Positions 52,173 to 63,289 of a stretch of 64,000 bases of DNA are shown in pieces. This stretch comes from Blastomussa wellsi (lineage: Eukaryota; Cnidaria; Anthozoa; Scleractinia; Plerogyridae), in assembly GCA_947652115.1 (NCBI GenBank), contig OX393566.1, positions 14,317,825 to 14,381,824 on the forward strand, in the 5' to 3' direction. Positions within the stretch are counted from its first letter, which is position 1. Each line of letters opens with the position of its first letter. The notes under the pieces are model-generated. The model was not told the DNA's origin. It made no database searches and saw nothing but the letters and a program-made list of their open reading frames with translations. The translations under genes were made by a program, and so were the position numbers.

Positions 52173-53813
52173 GTGTGTGATACGAGTTGTTGCCTATCGG
52201 TAAGTTACCTTTTAGTTTCTTACTTTGTGATGAATTTCTTAACACGTATTTTCTCAGTATGCCACAGCTTTCGAAGTATGTGTCTATTTGGCCGTATGAA
52301 AGGTTTGGAAAGGTGCTTCAAAGTTGAAGATCAAGGTACTTGGCTGCGGCGCCGACAGAATCTCCATGCTGCAATTTTGCGAACGCCTGCGAAGAGGGTA
52401 CAAATTAAGCTTTATGAGCCCCATTTGGGGAAAGAAAAGCCCGTTATGGGAAATATTGAGCCCCTTTTGGGGATAACAAAGCCCGCTGAGGGATTAAATA
52501 AGCCCTGCCAGGGAAATGTAAACGGCAGAAAATATTTCGCCGCTGAAGGATTTAATGTGACAATACCTTTCATTAGCCAAACATATACGAAAGCTGTGGC
52601 GATTTCCTTCCGACAAAGTCATACTAGAACTCGTAATCTTGTTAATTGTCACCCAAGGGTAGTTTTCAGTGAATCTTTCCATGCGATGGTTAGCACTGAT
52701 GAGGAGGTTTCCTCCCCGTGTGAGAGAGAATTTGATAGACATTGCAAAGTACAGAAAAAACGTAATAGAGACCGAGAGCCGTCAAGATTACCGATAAAAA
52801 AGATTATGACCTCCATGAAAAAGAGAAAAGCTAGACGCAAGCTGAAGCGCTTTTTCATGAAATCTACTCCTAAATCTTCAAGTTTGTACAAGTTAGCGAC
52901 TGACTATAAGTTAGGGTATGTAACATACGTACACAGATGCGACTGTTTTTTTACCAACTTTGCAAATCCTAGAAAATGGGCAGCAAACAAGTTGTTACAA
53001 AATAGTAAACGGGCAAGTATGCATTGTTTAGTTGAGCACAAAACAGTGAAATCATGTAGCTGTACCAAAAGATATTGTGTTTCGAAAATGAAGCTTTTGA
53101 TGTCCGGTGATATCGAGTTAAATCCAGGCCCTGAGCAAAATGCCTGTGATCAAACTGCGTTGTCAGTAAGTTCCACCTTATTGTTAAACTATCGATTACG
53201 TCAGCTGGGATTGAGACCTCTTGATGTTGGTGGTGCAGGTGACTGTTTTTTTAGAGCTGTGTCACATCAGTTGTATGGTGTTTCAAGTCATCACCTGCAC
53301 ATAAGAGAAGTTGGTGTTCAATATCTAAGGGATAACCCTGAAAGTTTTATTGAAAGCAATACAGAGCATTCATGGAGTGATTACTTAAGTAATATGTCAA
53401 TGCAAGGTACATGGTGTGATGCACTCATTGTTCAAGCAGTTGCAGAGTCTCAACATGTAAATATTTATATCATAGAATCCCATGAAAATTTTGCTGAGGT
53501 CACTTTGGTAGAGCCCAATCACATATCAGAACAGCCACGTGCAACATTATATTTAGGTCATGTGAATGAAGTGCATTATGTATCAACAGTGCCATATAGC
53601 TCTGACTTAGAAAATCAGCATAATAATAATCATTTGAAGTTAATAGAACAAAATGTTCTTTCTGAACAACCAAATGTTAACATGAGTCGAAAAAGGAAAC
53701 GTGGTGCTGGCATGAGGAAATTTAAGTTAACTACTAACACCAGTCAAAATAAGTCAAAAACTCCTCAACAGAAACAAAAATGGAAAGCTAACGTCTTACT
53801 CAAGCAGACATAA
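52173..53813 (+). CDS. 2A peptide plus OTU cysteine-protease protein
   Basis: 546 codons, intact. An intron (donor TCG/GTAAGT near 52201, acceptor TTCTCAG near 52256) probably lies in the leader, so translation may start at a Met after 52260. Residues about 80-125 come from short GC-paired repeats. A basic region (KKRKARRKLKRFFMK) precedes the 2A motif SGDIELNPGP (ends 53132, residue about 320), where the ribosome should skip between Gly and Pro and release two products. The second product is an OTU domain: GAGDCFFRAVSHQLYG has catalytic Cys (codon 53244) and NEVHYVSTV the His (53574). OTU enzymes remove ubiquitin. The tail is Lys-rich. The gene runs opposite to the transposase. Confidence 0.85.
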   Translation: MCDTSCCLSVSYLLVSYFVMNFLTRIFSVCHSFRSMCLFGRMKGLERCFKVEDQGTWLRRRQNLHAAILRTPAKRVQIKLYEPHLGKEKPVMGNIEPLLGITKPAEGLNKPCQGNVNGRKYFAAEGFNVTIPFISQTYTKAVAISFRQSHTRTRNLVNCHPRVVFSESFHAMVSTDEEVSSPCEREFDRHCKVQKKRNRDREPSRLPIKKIMTSMKKRKARRKLKRFFMKSTPKSSSLYKLATDYKLGYVTYVHRCDCFFTNFANPRKWAANKLLQNSKRASMHCLVEHKTVKSCSCTKRYCVSKMKLLMSGDIELNPGPEQNACDQTALSVSSTLLLNYRLRQLGLRPLDVGGAGDCFFRAVSHQLYGVSSHHLHIREVGVQYLRDNPESFIESNTEHSWSDYLSNMSMQGTWCDALIVQAVAESQHVNIYIIESHENFAEVTLVEPNHISEQPRATLYLGHVNEVHYVSTVPYSSDLENQHNNNHLKLIEQNVLSEQPNVNMSRKRKRGAGMRKFKLTTNTSQNKSKTPQQKQKWKANVLLKQT

Positions 53814-54324
53814 AGTTTATACTCTTTGCTTCGCCACTTATCTGTATAACTTATAATCGAAGAAGCAAAGTAGTTGAAAATGTAAGTCAGTAGACTGCCA
53901 TGTTATTATAGATATTAGTTCCTCGTTTTGTTGTTTTTACTTCACAAGTTGGATGACAGCTATTCTAGTTGCCTTGAAATAAAGTTGTGTTCAATTCATT
54001 TCATCGTTGCCACTGTGATGTTCAAAAACAAATTAATAATAGTTAGCACTACTTACAGAAAAAGTCTGCAATAATTTCAACCACACTCCAAAGCTGACCA
54101 ACCTCTACTCCTCCTTACTTTTGAGTATCACCTTCAACACGTATGTTACTTCAAGCAATTTTCCTATGCTAGACTGTTGGAGCTTCACGTTATACCCCAG
54201 CCTCTACTCCTGTACTCTATGGCGGATATATCTCAATAGCACTCACGAAGTATAACGCAATCCTATATAATAATATACACATTACTATATTACCCAGCAC
54301 TAGACACATGTACGCATTGCGGAC
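53814..54324. other. Spacer inside the transposon
   Basis: AT-rich, no gene recognised. AATAAA-like signals (GAAATAAAGTTG near 53976) follow the OTU gene and may give its polyadenylation. Confidence 0.35.
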
Positions 54325-54600
54325 CTATTTTTCAATCTTCTCAGCACGGGCTTGGGCCGCTCGCTTTTCCCGCAAATTCCTTACCTTCGAAGAAGCATGT
54401 GTTGGCACTCCACGACGACCTTTCATGTTTGTCTCACGCTGTGATGCGCGTTTTTCACGTAGCCGTTTCATTCTTTCTCGTGCCTTTTCAGCGAGCTTTT
54501 CTTGATTATTTTTGTAGTATTCTCTTTTCTTTGCATGCTTCTTTTCTTTCTTATTGTTTCTCCACGCGCTAATTGAATATTTATCTGCTTTTCCTTCCAT
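54325..54600 (-). CDS. Basic helical ORF, possible first exon of the transposase
   Basis: 91 codons from the ATG at 54600: MEGKADKYSISAWRNNKKEK, then YYKNNQEKLAEKARERMKRL and a charged helix to the end. The composition (Lys/Arg/Glu, REKR repeats) resembles the head of the exon at 51824, so it could be spliced to it around the OTU gene on the other strand. A GT follows its TAG. This is inference; it may be an independent small ORF. Confidence 0.45.
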   Translation of the reverse strand: MEGKADKYSISAWRNNKKEKKHAKKREYYKNNQEKLAEKARERMKRLREKRASQRETNMKGRRGVPTHASSKVRNLREKRAAQARAEKIEK

Positions 54601-55582
54601 TTTTAATCGTCAGATTGTCACGCAAGTAGTCACGTTTCTCAGAACTCCACGTGGCATAATTCTTTTGTTTTGGGCCCTGAAATCTTTGTTGGGACCCCCC
54701 AAACAGTAGTGAATGTTTGTGAAGGCTGTTTCATGTCAGAGTGGATGAACGTTTTGCTCCCGAATTCGCTGTGTCACTATTTCTTTTTTCGCTCGGCTCG
54801 TGTTTTGCATATGGCGGATCATGCATTTGTGTTCGGGGTTCGATCGAAATGGAAATATTGGCCGCTTAAAGGGAGGAAAAGGGAAACAGATTTCGCAGCC
54901 GTAGTGGTGTGGTTATGAGAATTACGTGTGCACAGTTTCACTTCTGAGGGATGTTTCGTCTTTTGTGGAGATTCAAAAGAAATAAGCAAGTAAGGTTTAT
55001 TTTGGAAAAGATTTAGTTTGGAACTACCTGTTCGGGATCGGACAAATTTCAATTTATCTCCGGAGCGACTCAAGCAATCCCGTGGTAATTTTTGTTACAG
55101 GAACTATGTCTCACGAGAATTGTTCTACAATTTTTTTTCGGGCTAAAAGGATGTTTCTTTGAAAAGTATTTTATCATTACATGTGTTGCCGTAACAGTGA
55201 AACCTCAGTGCGTTACAGAAGACATATAAGTGTAAAAATCTTTATTTCGTGCGCATGGAAGTTCCATTTACTTTATTCATAGCTAGGCATGTGAGTTGAA
55301 TGCAATTAAAGGATGTTTTCAGCAACAACTGAAGTCTGTGGTTGATTTAGGTGAAACAGGGAAGTAAAGTTTCTTATCCCGCTTATGTTCATGTTACGCG
55401 TTACATCCCGATATGGCGCATTTTCAGTTCGTAGGAAAAATATCAAAATTACAAATTCTCTCTCATCACATAATTTTTTACATGACCAGGATCTTTATTT
55501 ATTATAGAGTTTTTCTAGAAAGTTTCAACGAATTTGAACGTTCCGGTTTGAAGATATATTCAAATTAGTGGTAACTGTATGG
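54601..55582. other. Right non-coding part of the transposon
   Basis: No gene is recognised between the basic ORF and the right terminal repeat; the stretch is AT-rich. Confidence 0.4.
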
Positions 55583-55610
55583 TTTGTACCCCTGGATTGT
55601 GCCATTGATC
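55583..55610 (-). repeat. Right terminal inverted repeat
   Basis: 28 bp, perfect inverse of 48957-48984, followed by the CCGA target copy. Confidence 0.93.
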
Positions 55611-56579
<969 letters not shown>

Positions 56580-57085
56580 ATTTCAACTATGTGAAGAACA
56601 GGCATTAAATTAGTTCAGTTTTAGGTACTTTTTAGCTTCAAAGACATGAAAACACAAGGTCCCTGACGTAAGGTTTTCGAATGTCCGTAATAAGAAGCGT
56701 TTCACTAAAGGATTACGAGTTTATCTCTATAGACGTCTTATGTTATGTCATATATAAAACACTTTCAGAAACAAAGTTTTCTTTTATTATTCAGTGAACA
56801 TTAATTTAGGTGATTGCGTGACGTGACACATGCCGTGACAAAATCGACATATAGAAGAAACCATTATGTACCAGAACACCAAATTAGGTGTCAAAATCAT
56901 CAGTATAAACTACTCTTTATTTTAAGCAACATTTCAGAATTTTTCTCTCAAATCAGAAAGTATTGTGCTTCTTCCAAAGTCAGTCAAGCATTGTTTTGTG
57001 GCAATTGAGATCATATTTCACGTCATCTGACAGCTGTCAAACCAAGCATAATCATCAAATAAGTATGAATTTGTTGGTTGGTTTC
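56580..57085. other. AT-rich spacer
   Basis: No gene is recognised; probably the 3' flank of the piggyBac fragment. Confidence 0.3.
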
Positions 57086-58838
57086 TATTGGAGGCCAAGA
57101 TTAGATGGGTGGTTAAGGGGTGGGTTAATGGCAGGATAATTTCGCGCAATGTGGGGATTCCTGATACAGAACAAAACTGTTGAAAATTGCCCTGTCAATT
57201 AAATCATAGAAGATCCTACTCCACCATTTCTTCCCTGCAACAGGGATCGTGTAGTAGGACTTCATCCGATCATTTCTGTCGACACCCCTCATATGGGCAT
57301 TGTAAGATGACACTGTTTCGGGGCAGGGAACCTGCTCAACAGTGCCATCTTTCTTCCTCCTGTTGACTGTTGGCAGGTCATCTGATGGAGCTTTTTGGTT
57401 TGTGCCTGCTGCATGCACAGCTTTCTTGTCCATCCATGTCAATGCCAGCATGGGACCTTTCATTCTCCAAATAATGTCCCCTCTTTGCATGCGTTTTATG
57501 GCAGCTTTGTCGAACAGTTCTCCTGGAAAGCCTTTGCGACCTGACCTCAGGGTACCACAGCAAAGAATCTTGTTCTGGTAGAAATCTTCAATCAACTTTG
57601 CTGAGGTAAAGAAATTGTCACAGAATATAATGTACCAGTTCCCTTTTATGTGCTGACACAAATTTGAAACTACAGTGTATCCAAGTCCATGTTCAACACC
57701 TTGATCCGACTTCCCAGTATATATAGAGAATTCGCACAGTTATCCATTAGAACTGTCAGCCCTGCACCACATTTTTATGCCTCTCTTTATGGGCTTCATT
57801 GGCATGTACTGTTTCAACGATGTTCGCCCCTTGTACTTGATCATGGCCTCATCTATTGCCTGCTCTCGATGAGGATTGTAATTCAGTCTAAACTTTGTTC
57901 AGATTCTCCATAAAACTCCTCACCTTGAACAGCTTATCAAAGTTTTCATCGCCACGTTGGGGCATTTGTGAATTGTCACACAAATGAATATTGTAATATA
58001 TGTCTAAAAATCTGTCCCTGGCCATGACTTTTGAGAAAGCTGGGACTCCTAATTCCCAGTCAGTTGACCAGTAATCTCTCAAACTAGGTACCCGGTGAAT
58101 ACTCATGGCAATAAGGAGTCAAAGAAAAGCTTTCAGTTCCTCTAAAGAAACCCCTTTCCATGAATTTGGATCCTTTTGCGTCTGTGCCATTGTCTGGCGG
58201 GCATAGCGATTTGTTTCCCTCATGATAATTCCCAGAATGTGGTTATCAATAAACAGCTGGAAAAAATCAAGAACCAAACTACCTCTTGGTAGCGGATTCA
58301 CTTGTCCTACAGGCTGAGTAAATCCTGGAATATCTACATCACTTGCTTCTCTGCTCCACTCGTACTCATTTACACATGTATTTCTTGGCCTACCTCTAGC
58401 AGCACTTGCTTCAGCAGCAGGTGATTCTCGAATGTCAACTGCAGCCAAAGCAACTTCTTCTTCATTATCATCGATTTCCATGTCATGATCTGGAAAGAAA
58501 TTCGCCTGATCGTCGTCGGATTTTTCATCTTCAAACCCTTCAATGTCTGAGTTCAAGCCATCATCGGGAATGTCGAAATTATCATCTAAATACTCCAATA
58601 TTTCGTCCACAGTATACGTCCTTGAGCGTGACGCCAATTGCAAAAGCCCGAAAACTCGAGAAAAATTGACAAAATTAGGATGAAAATGAACAAGAAACGC
58701 TTTGAAACGAAAGATCCAAGATGGAGACTTGATTTTATAACTGTTTGAGGACTGGGAACTAAAAACAGAGTATCCGCTGGGCAGAATTGTGGCGCGTGGT
58801 TTGTATGGCCGATATATCGGCCATCCGGTCACAAAGGG
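57086..58838 (-). mobile_element. piggyBac element, 3' end lost
   Basis: The transposase frames run 58832-58119, 58106-57888 and 57661-57125 with frameshifts between them. An acidic N-terminus (GFEDEKSDDDQANFFPDHDM) precedes the catalytic core: IDEAMIKYKGR near 57860, IFCDNFFTS near 57618, LTWMDKKAV near 57433 and GVDRNDRM near 57277, with the expected Asp residues. One stop lies at about 57740. The 5' end is exact: CCCTTTGTGACC abuts TTAA at 58839-58842. The Cys-rich tail is missing; sequence ends AKLSCH at 57125, followed by about 50 bp also seen at 36526-36580. The family cuts and pastes at TTAA sites. Confidence 0.88.
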
Positions 58839-58842
58839 TTAA

Positions 58843-59130
58843 ATCATTTTCAACGCCTTTGTAATCCATATGAAGGCCAAGCCCTTTCGATACTTTTTCA
58901 TATTTCTGCTCATCTCTTGTTTGTGATGATTCTTGTTGTTCAACTGCAACCAGCTCTGGATATTTGGATCCCAATTGTCTTCCCACATTGTTGACAAGAT
59001 CAGACGTATCGGGATATTGTTGGATAATCGAATGAAAAGCACCATTCAAATCGTTTTTAAACTCGTTGAACCTTTGGTTATTCATAGTATTCTGTCTAAT
59101 GCGTTGGACTCGAAAACAGGCTGCTATCAA
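58843..59130 (-). pseudogene. Coding fragment interrupted by piggyBac, unknown
   Basis: The frame encodes NNQRFNEFKNDLNGAFHSII and RQLGSKYPELVAVEQQESSQ and reads straight into the piggyBac TTAA. It looks coding by composition, but I recognise no family. Confidence 0.35.
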
Positions 59131-59525
59131 GCAATGACTCGGTATATTCTGTGCAACGCGCTAGACTCGAAAACAGGCTGCTTGAATAATTGGTCAAAAA
59201 AATCATACGACCGTCTCGTGATCTGAAACAATAGCTATCAGTGATGACTCATTTCCTGTTTATCAAAACATGTTCAGACTTGTCAGCGGGGAATCCCCTA
59301 GATTTGTTTCTGGGTATTTAGTCACGCAATGAGCACATTAAGACATAACATTTTAAACGCACCTTTTGTTTTTATTTTTCCATTCAATATTTTCAATTGA
59401 TTATTCCCTTTAATATTTCCATATTTTGAATCCAGCAGTTGGTGAGTAGTTGTAGAGTTGGTGCTGTATATTCTGTCTAACGCGTTAGACTCGAAAACAG
59501 GCTGCTTGAATAATGGGTCGAAAAA
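59087..59525. repeat. Three copies of a 45-55-bp motif with an internal palindrome
   Basis: TATTCTGTCTAAYGCGTTRGA followed by CTCGAAAACAGGCTGCT recurs at 59087-59128, 59143-59190 and 59466-59520; the last copy holds the perfect palindrome TCTAACGCGTTAGA. The second and third share a GAATAATKGGTCRAAAAAA tail. Confidence 0.75.
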
Positions 59526-59663
59526 AATCGCTGCTTCGAATTAAAAATTTAAAACAGAAGCTTTATTTGCATATTATAAAAACATGATCGTTGCTTTTCA
59601 AACTCTCATGCTGCTTGGAAACCCCTTCGTGGCAAAAACAAGTACGAAATATTTCTCAAGAGA

Positions 59664-61650
59664 TACCGTATTTACCCGTGTATAAGTCGATCCCGTGTAT
59701 AAGTCGACCCCCCATTTTGGAGCCAAAAAATGAGATTTTCTCATTTCTGGGTAAGAATTTTCTTGAAAAACTAATCTTGCATCTCTTAGAATTTTCTTTC
59801 AGGTACTCTGGTTATATTAAAAAAATCACAGCAAGTTTGGATGTAAAGTTTATTATTGTGCGTATGCGAGCATTTAAGCGTGTTTTACCGACACATGTAT
59901 AAGCTGTATTTTCTTCATAATTTTTGAAATAAGCTTACAAAATCAAACATACTAATTTGTAACGAACCTTTATCGTTGTGGAGAGGTTTAAAGCAGGTTT
60001 AGAAGACAGACTTAAAGCCAAAGATGCTCAAGAAACGTTGAAAATGCCTCGATAAACGAAGTACATTGCTGTCTGGGAACTTGGTAACCGAGCTAGCTAC
60101 TAGGTTGGTTGGGTACCGGTAACTAATAACTAAGAAAAAGGAGAACATTGTAGAAAGGGAAAAATAGACACACTTTTATTGTTGATCATTGACTTTTTTT
60201 GACTTGGTGGCTCCTAAAGGAGCCGTAGTTTTTTTAGCGCGCACACCTGCACACTAAAATCCCTCAAATTCATCTTCATCATCGCTCTCTCCAAACAAGC
60301 TTCGCCACTGTTCCTCGGTCAGCTGGTCGTCATACACATCTTCGTCTTCACTTTCATCATCTTCGCTCTCCTTTTCTGTGTCAGCGTCTTCTTCCCACAG
60401 AATGTCGTCTTCTGTGCCATCAATGGAGTTGGAGATTCCACATTTTTTAAATGATCCAGCGACCATCTCTTCGGGAAGACCACGCCATGATTCTAACACC
60501 CAGGAAGTCACGGTTGTCAAGGAAGGTGCCTTAACATTTCCTGCCGGAGTTAAATTTTTCTCTCCCTCGACCATCCACGTCGTCCATCTTTCTCGCATAC
60601 GGTCTTTAAATGGTTTGTTTAGGCAGACATCAAGTGGCTGTAGGACGCTGGTCAATCCGCTGGGTATCACTGCGATGTCTGTGTTGGTCTGGCGGAGCGT
60701 TCGTTTCACCGGGTCTGCAAGGTGGGCTCGAAACGAGTCCCACACAAGCAAGCTTCTTTTTCTTAGGAGACTGCCAGGTCGTGAACTCCAAACTTTCCGT
60801 ATCCACAGCTTCATGCCGTCTGCATCCATCCAACCCTTGGGGTGATGATGTACGACTACGCCTGGTTGAAACTTCTCTTTCGGTTGGGTCTTTTGCTTGA
60901 AAATGACCATCGGCTTCAACTTTGTTCCATCAGCTAGGCAGGAAAGGACGACTGTGAAGCGGGATTTCTCGTGGCCAGTTGTGCTGATCGTGACCGTTTT
61001 CTCTCCTCGCTTGGTGACTGTTCTCGCCCATGGCATGTCGAACCAGACAGGAGTCTCGTCCATATTGCCAATGTTCACAAGTTCATAATTGCCTTTCTTC
61101 CTGCTGTTGAGTATGAAATGATGGAAGTCGACGATCTTCTCCTCTAAGTCACTGGGCAGCTGTTGCGCAATCTTCGTCTTCTGGCAAAGGGCAAGATTGT
61201 TGCGTGCCAGAAATCTTGTGCACCAGTTGTTGGATGCCTGGAAGCCGATGATGTTCAGTTCATCAGTCATCGCAAGTGCCTTGATACGGATCATGTTACG
61301 GGTCACGATGTAACCGGACTGCCTCTGCTCTTCGATCCACACGATGAGTTTGTCTTCAAGTTCTGGCCACTGACAGTTTTTGCCCCAATTGCTGCGCTTG
61401 TTCTTAGGCATGCACTTAAGCTTTTCAATTTGCTTACGCCAATCGCGAACTAACTTTTCGTTCACACAGAACTCACGGCTTGCTGCACAGTTGTTACTTT
61501 CTTGGGCAAACTTAACAACTTGCAACTTGAACTTCGCTGTGTTCTTCATTTGCTTGGAAGGCATTTTCGTAAACAGTTGATGTAACGTGGTCAAGACCTT
61601 GTTAGAAATGTTAAGCGTGGTAACATGTTTGTTTATTTCTATTGATAAGT
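59664..61650 (-). mobile_element. Tigger/pogo-type element, one end recognised
   Basis: A TA dinucleotide (59664-59665) is followed by CCGTATTTACCCGTGTATAA, and CGTGTATAAGTCGA is present twice in tandem (59678-59709), a known terminus style of Tigger-like elements. The transposase gene follows on the minus strand. The matching inverted end is not seen right of 61594, so that end is truncated or altered. The stretch 59911-60253 between terminus and gene is non-coding. Confidence 0.7.
60254..61594 (-). CDS. Tigger/pogo transposase, intact
   Basis: 446 codons; the start may be the first Met or MPSKQMKNT 11 residues on. An N-terminal CENP-B/HTH_psq-like head (KFKLQVVKFAQESNNCAASR) and a second CENPB-type helix-turn-helix (ELEDKLIVWIEEQRQSG) bind the ends. 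The DDE_1 core has GNMDETPVWFDMP (about residue 175), LLVWDSFRAHL (about 285) and LTSVLQPLDVCLNKPFK (about 315), giving the DDD triad. The C-terminus is acidic (EKESEDDESEDEDVYDD). It is the only complete, unbroken DNA-transposon transposase in the window and may be recently active or domesticated. Confidence 0.92.
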   Translation of the reverse strand: MTTLHQLFTKMPSKQMKNTAKFKLQVVKFAQESNNCAASREFCVNEKLVRDWRKQIEKLKCMPKNKRSNWGKNCQWPELEDKLIVWIEEQRQSGYIVTRNMIRIKALAMTDELNIIGFQASNNWCTRFLARNNLALCQKTKIAQQLPSDLEEKIVDFHHFILNSRKKGNYELVNIGNMDETPVWFDMPWARTVTKRGEKTVTISTTGHEKSRFTVVLSCLADGTKLKPMVIFKQKTQPKEKFQPGVVVHHHPKGWMDADGMKLWIRKVWSSRPGSLLRKRSLLVWDSFRAHLADPVKRTLRQTNTDIAVIPSGLTSVLQPLDVCLNKPFKDRMRERWTTWMVEGEKNLTPAGNVKAPSLTTVTSWVLESWRGLPEEMVAGSFKKCGISNSIDGTEDDILWEEDADTEKESEDDESEDEDVYDDQLTEEQWRSLFGESDDEDEFEGF

Positions 61651-61734
61651 AGCATTTTCATTGGTCTGTGTTAAGTTACTGAATGCAAACAACACAAAAG
61701 AACACACAGGTAACCTACTGGTTCTGGCACAGTT

Positions 61735-61860
61735 TGTGTCAGGAGTGCCAGGGTGTGGCAGGGGGGTGGTGGCAGGGGTGCCAGGGGGGTGGTGGCAGGG
61801 GTGGCAGGGGTGCCAGGGGTTGTGGCAGGGGGTGACAGGGGGGTGGCAGAGGGTTGGTAG
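61735..61860. repeat. G-rich minisatellite, GTGGCAGGGGTGCCAGGG units
   Basis: Units of 9-18 bases repeat with small changes. The plus strand has many GGGG runs and could form G-quadruplexes. Open frames through it are by-products of the repeat. Confidence 0.8.
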
Positions 61861-61869
61861 CTTGTGGTG

Positions 61870-62055
61870 TGCCAAGCGGCGGACAAAGGACAAACAAACC
61901 AAGTGGCGGACAAACCAAGCGGTGGACAAACCAACCAAGCGGCGGACAAACCCGCCAAGCCAAGCCAAGCGAGACAACAAACCAACCAAGCGGCGCTCAA
62001 ACCCGCCAAGCCAAGCCAAGCGAAACAACAAACCAACCAAGCGAGCAACAAAACA
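61870..62055. repeat. Minisatellite with AACCAAGCGGCGGACAAACC units
   Basis: Variants of CAAGCGGCGGACAAACC repeat up to about 61950; a longer unit with CCCGCCAAGCCAAGCCAAGC is repeated twice (about 61948-62035). The frames encode Thr/Lys/Arg-rich peptides that I do not regard as genes. Confidence 0.75.
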
Positions 62056-62298
62056 CGAGTTTCGAGAGTGAAAAAAAGCAAGCAAATTTCAGCAACCAAA
62101 TTTGCAATAACAAAACATGTGTGACAAACAAAACGAGAGCGAAAAAAGGCAAATTTCAGCAACCAAATTTGAAGCAAAAGAGGGTGACCCGCTAAGCGAG
62201 CAGTGTGATGGAAACATATTTCCATTTGAAGAAATGCAAGCACTCGCAATATTGTGTGCCAGAATTATATTTCCATTTGAAGAAATGTCATTACAAGC

Positions 62299-62638
62299 AT
62301 GGCAAACGTATTAGAGCAAAACGGAAGCGAAGCAAAACAAGAGGGAAAGCGGTTTGACGGCACAATTTCAGAGGCAATTAAAAACCTCCCAGCTGAGCTA
62401 CGTGAGAAAATATACAAAGAATATCTCACCTTAATGATAAAGCAGAAATTAGACCTTGGGTTTGACATAATTCACCTCCAAATATAAAAGTTGCCACTTT
62501 GTCAAGAAAAACAAAGAATAACAAAAGTCATACTTCGCAAAAATTATGTTACCGAAGAGATAAATGTGATGTGTCCCGTGTGTTTCAAAAACGAAAAGAT
62601 AGAGTTTTTCGACAATCCTGTGAATACGATGAGGTAAC
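62299..62638 (+). pseudogene. Small Cys-containing protein of adintovirus-like type, one stop
   Basis: ATG at 62299 (MANVLEQNGSEAKQEGKRFD). A helix LPAELREKIYKEYLTLMIKQ is followed by LGFDIIHLQI, a TAA at 62485-62487, and in the same frame LPLCQEKQRITKVILRKNYV and VMCPVCFKNEKIEFF. The order helix, LGxDxIH, CxxxQxIxKV, CxxCFKN matches the intact ORF at 20079-20366. It marks a second remnant of the same element family. Upstream, ATTTCCATTTGAAGAAATG occurs twice (62218-62236, 62269-62287). Confidence 0.55.
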
Positions 62639-63013
62639 GAAATAATAAAATTTGAAAATTACATTTGATAAACAGAAATGTGATTCTCGGAAAACCGGAA
62701 GTCATTAACCTCGCGGTCTTTTGATGTCTGGCAATCATTCAAAGCTTGACAAACCTCAAAGGCGATTTCACGAATTTCAATGATTTTGGTGAAAATAGTT
62801 CGAAGTAAAAGCATGAAAAAGCACAAGCATTTTTGGTGAAAAGAAAGTTTTCGTGTTTTCAAACGTCAAAAGCGCTGACAATGTTTGTCTAGTGATTGAA
62901 TCGATCAAAAATCTGGTGTTTTTTTTTGGTGTCCAAGGCAACGAGCGGACAAAAATAGACTCCTTTGAAAACAAACAGAATTATCCAGAAAATTCTAAAG
63001 CAAATGTTTCGGA

Positions 63014-63076
63014 GGGGAATTTCCCTTCAGTGGGATATTTCCCTGAGGGGAATTTCCCTTCAGTGGTATATTTCCC
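63014..63076. promoter_or_regulatory. Cluster of NF-kB-like palindromes
   Basis: GGGGAATTTCCC occurs at 63014-63025 and 63047-63058, GGGATATTTCCC at 63032-63043 and GGTATATTTCCC at 63065-63076. The first two are perfect matches to the NF-kB consensus GGGRNWYYCC. They lie on a tandem unit of about 33 bp. Confidence 0.55.
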
Positions 63077-63289
63077 AACAACACACTTAAAATTCTATTC
63101 AGTTACTTTCTTGCAAGGAGAAGACATGAAGAAATTTCAGGGAAGAAAATGACACGGCTGAGACAACAAGACATTCGTGAAGCTTATTTTTTGAGCGGAA
63201 AAAAGGGCAAACAAATTTCATGCGAAGAAATGCAAGCAGTCTTCATGGACAAGTGAATAAAAGTGAATTTTGCTGTCTGGCAATTCTTC

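Larger units (their letters stand above)
48957..55610. mobile_element. 6654-bp TIR transposon with DDE-like transposase and 2A-OTU gene
   Basis: The ends 48957-48984 and 55583-55610 are perfect 28-bp inverted repeats beginning GATCAATGGCACAATC and containing AGGGGTACAAA. The 4-bp duplication CCGA flanks both (48953-48956, 55611-55614). Outside the ends the sequence is the 365-bp satellite, and removing the element rejoins TAACCGATTGAC, the satellite's own sequence. It carries a DDE-like transposase (49552-51824, minus), a 2A-OTU gene (52173-53813, plus) and a basic ORF (54325-54600, minus). The 4-bp duplication fits Sola-type transposons among others; I cannot place the superfamily. Confidence 0.88.

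Noticed and set aside
61661..62071. 136-codon frame through the minisatellites
   Set aside because: Low-complexity translation of two different minisatellites; not a gene.
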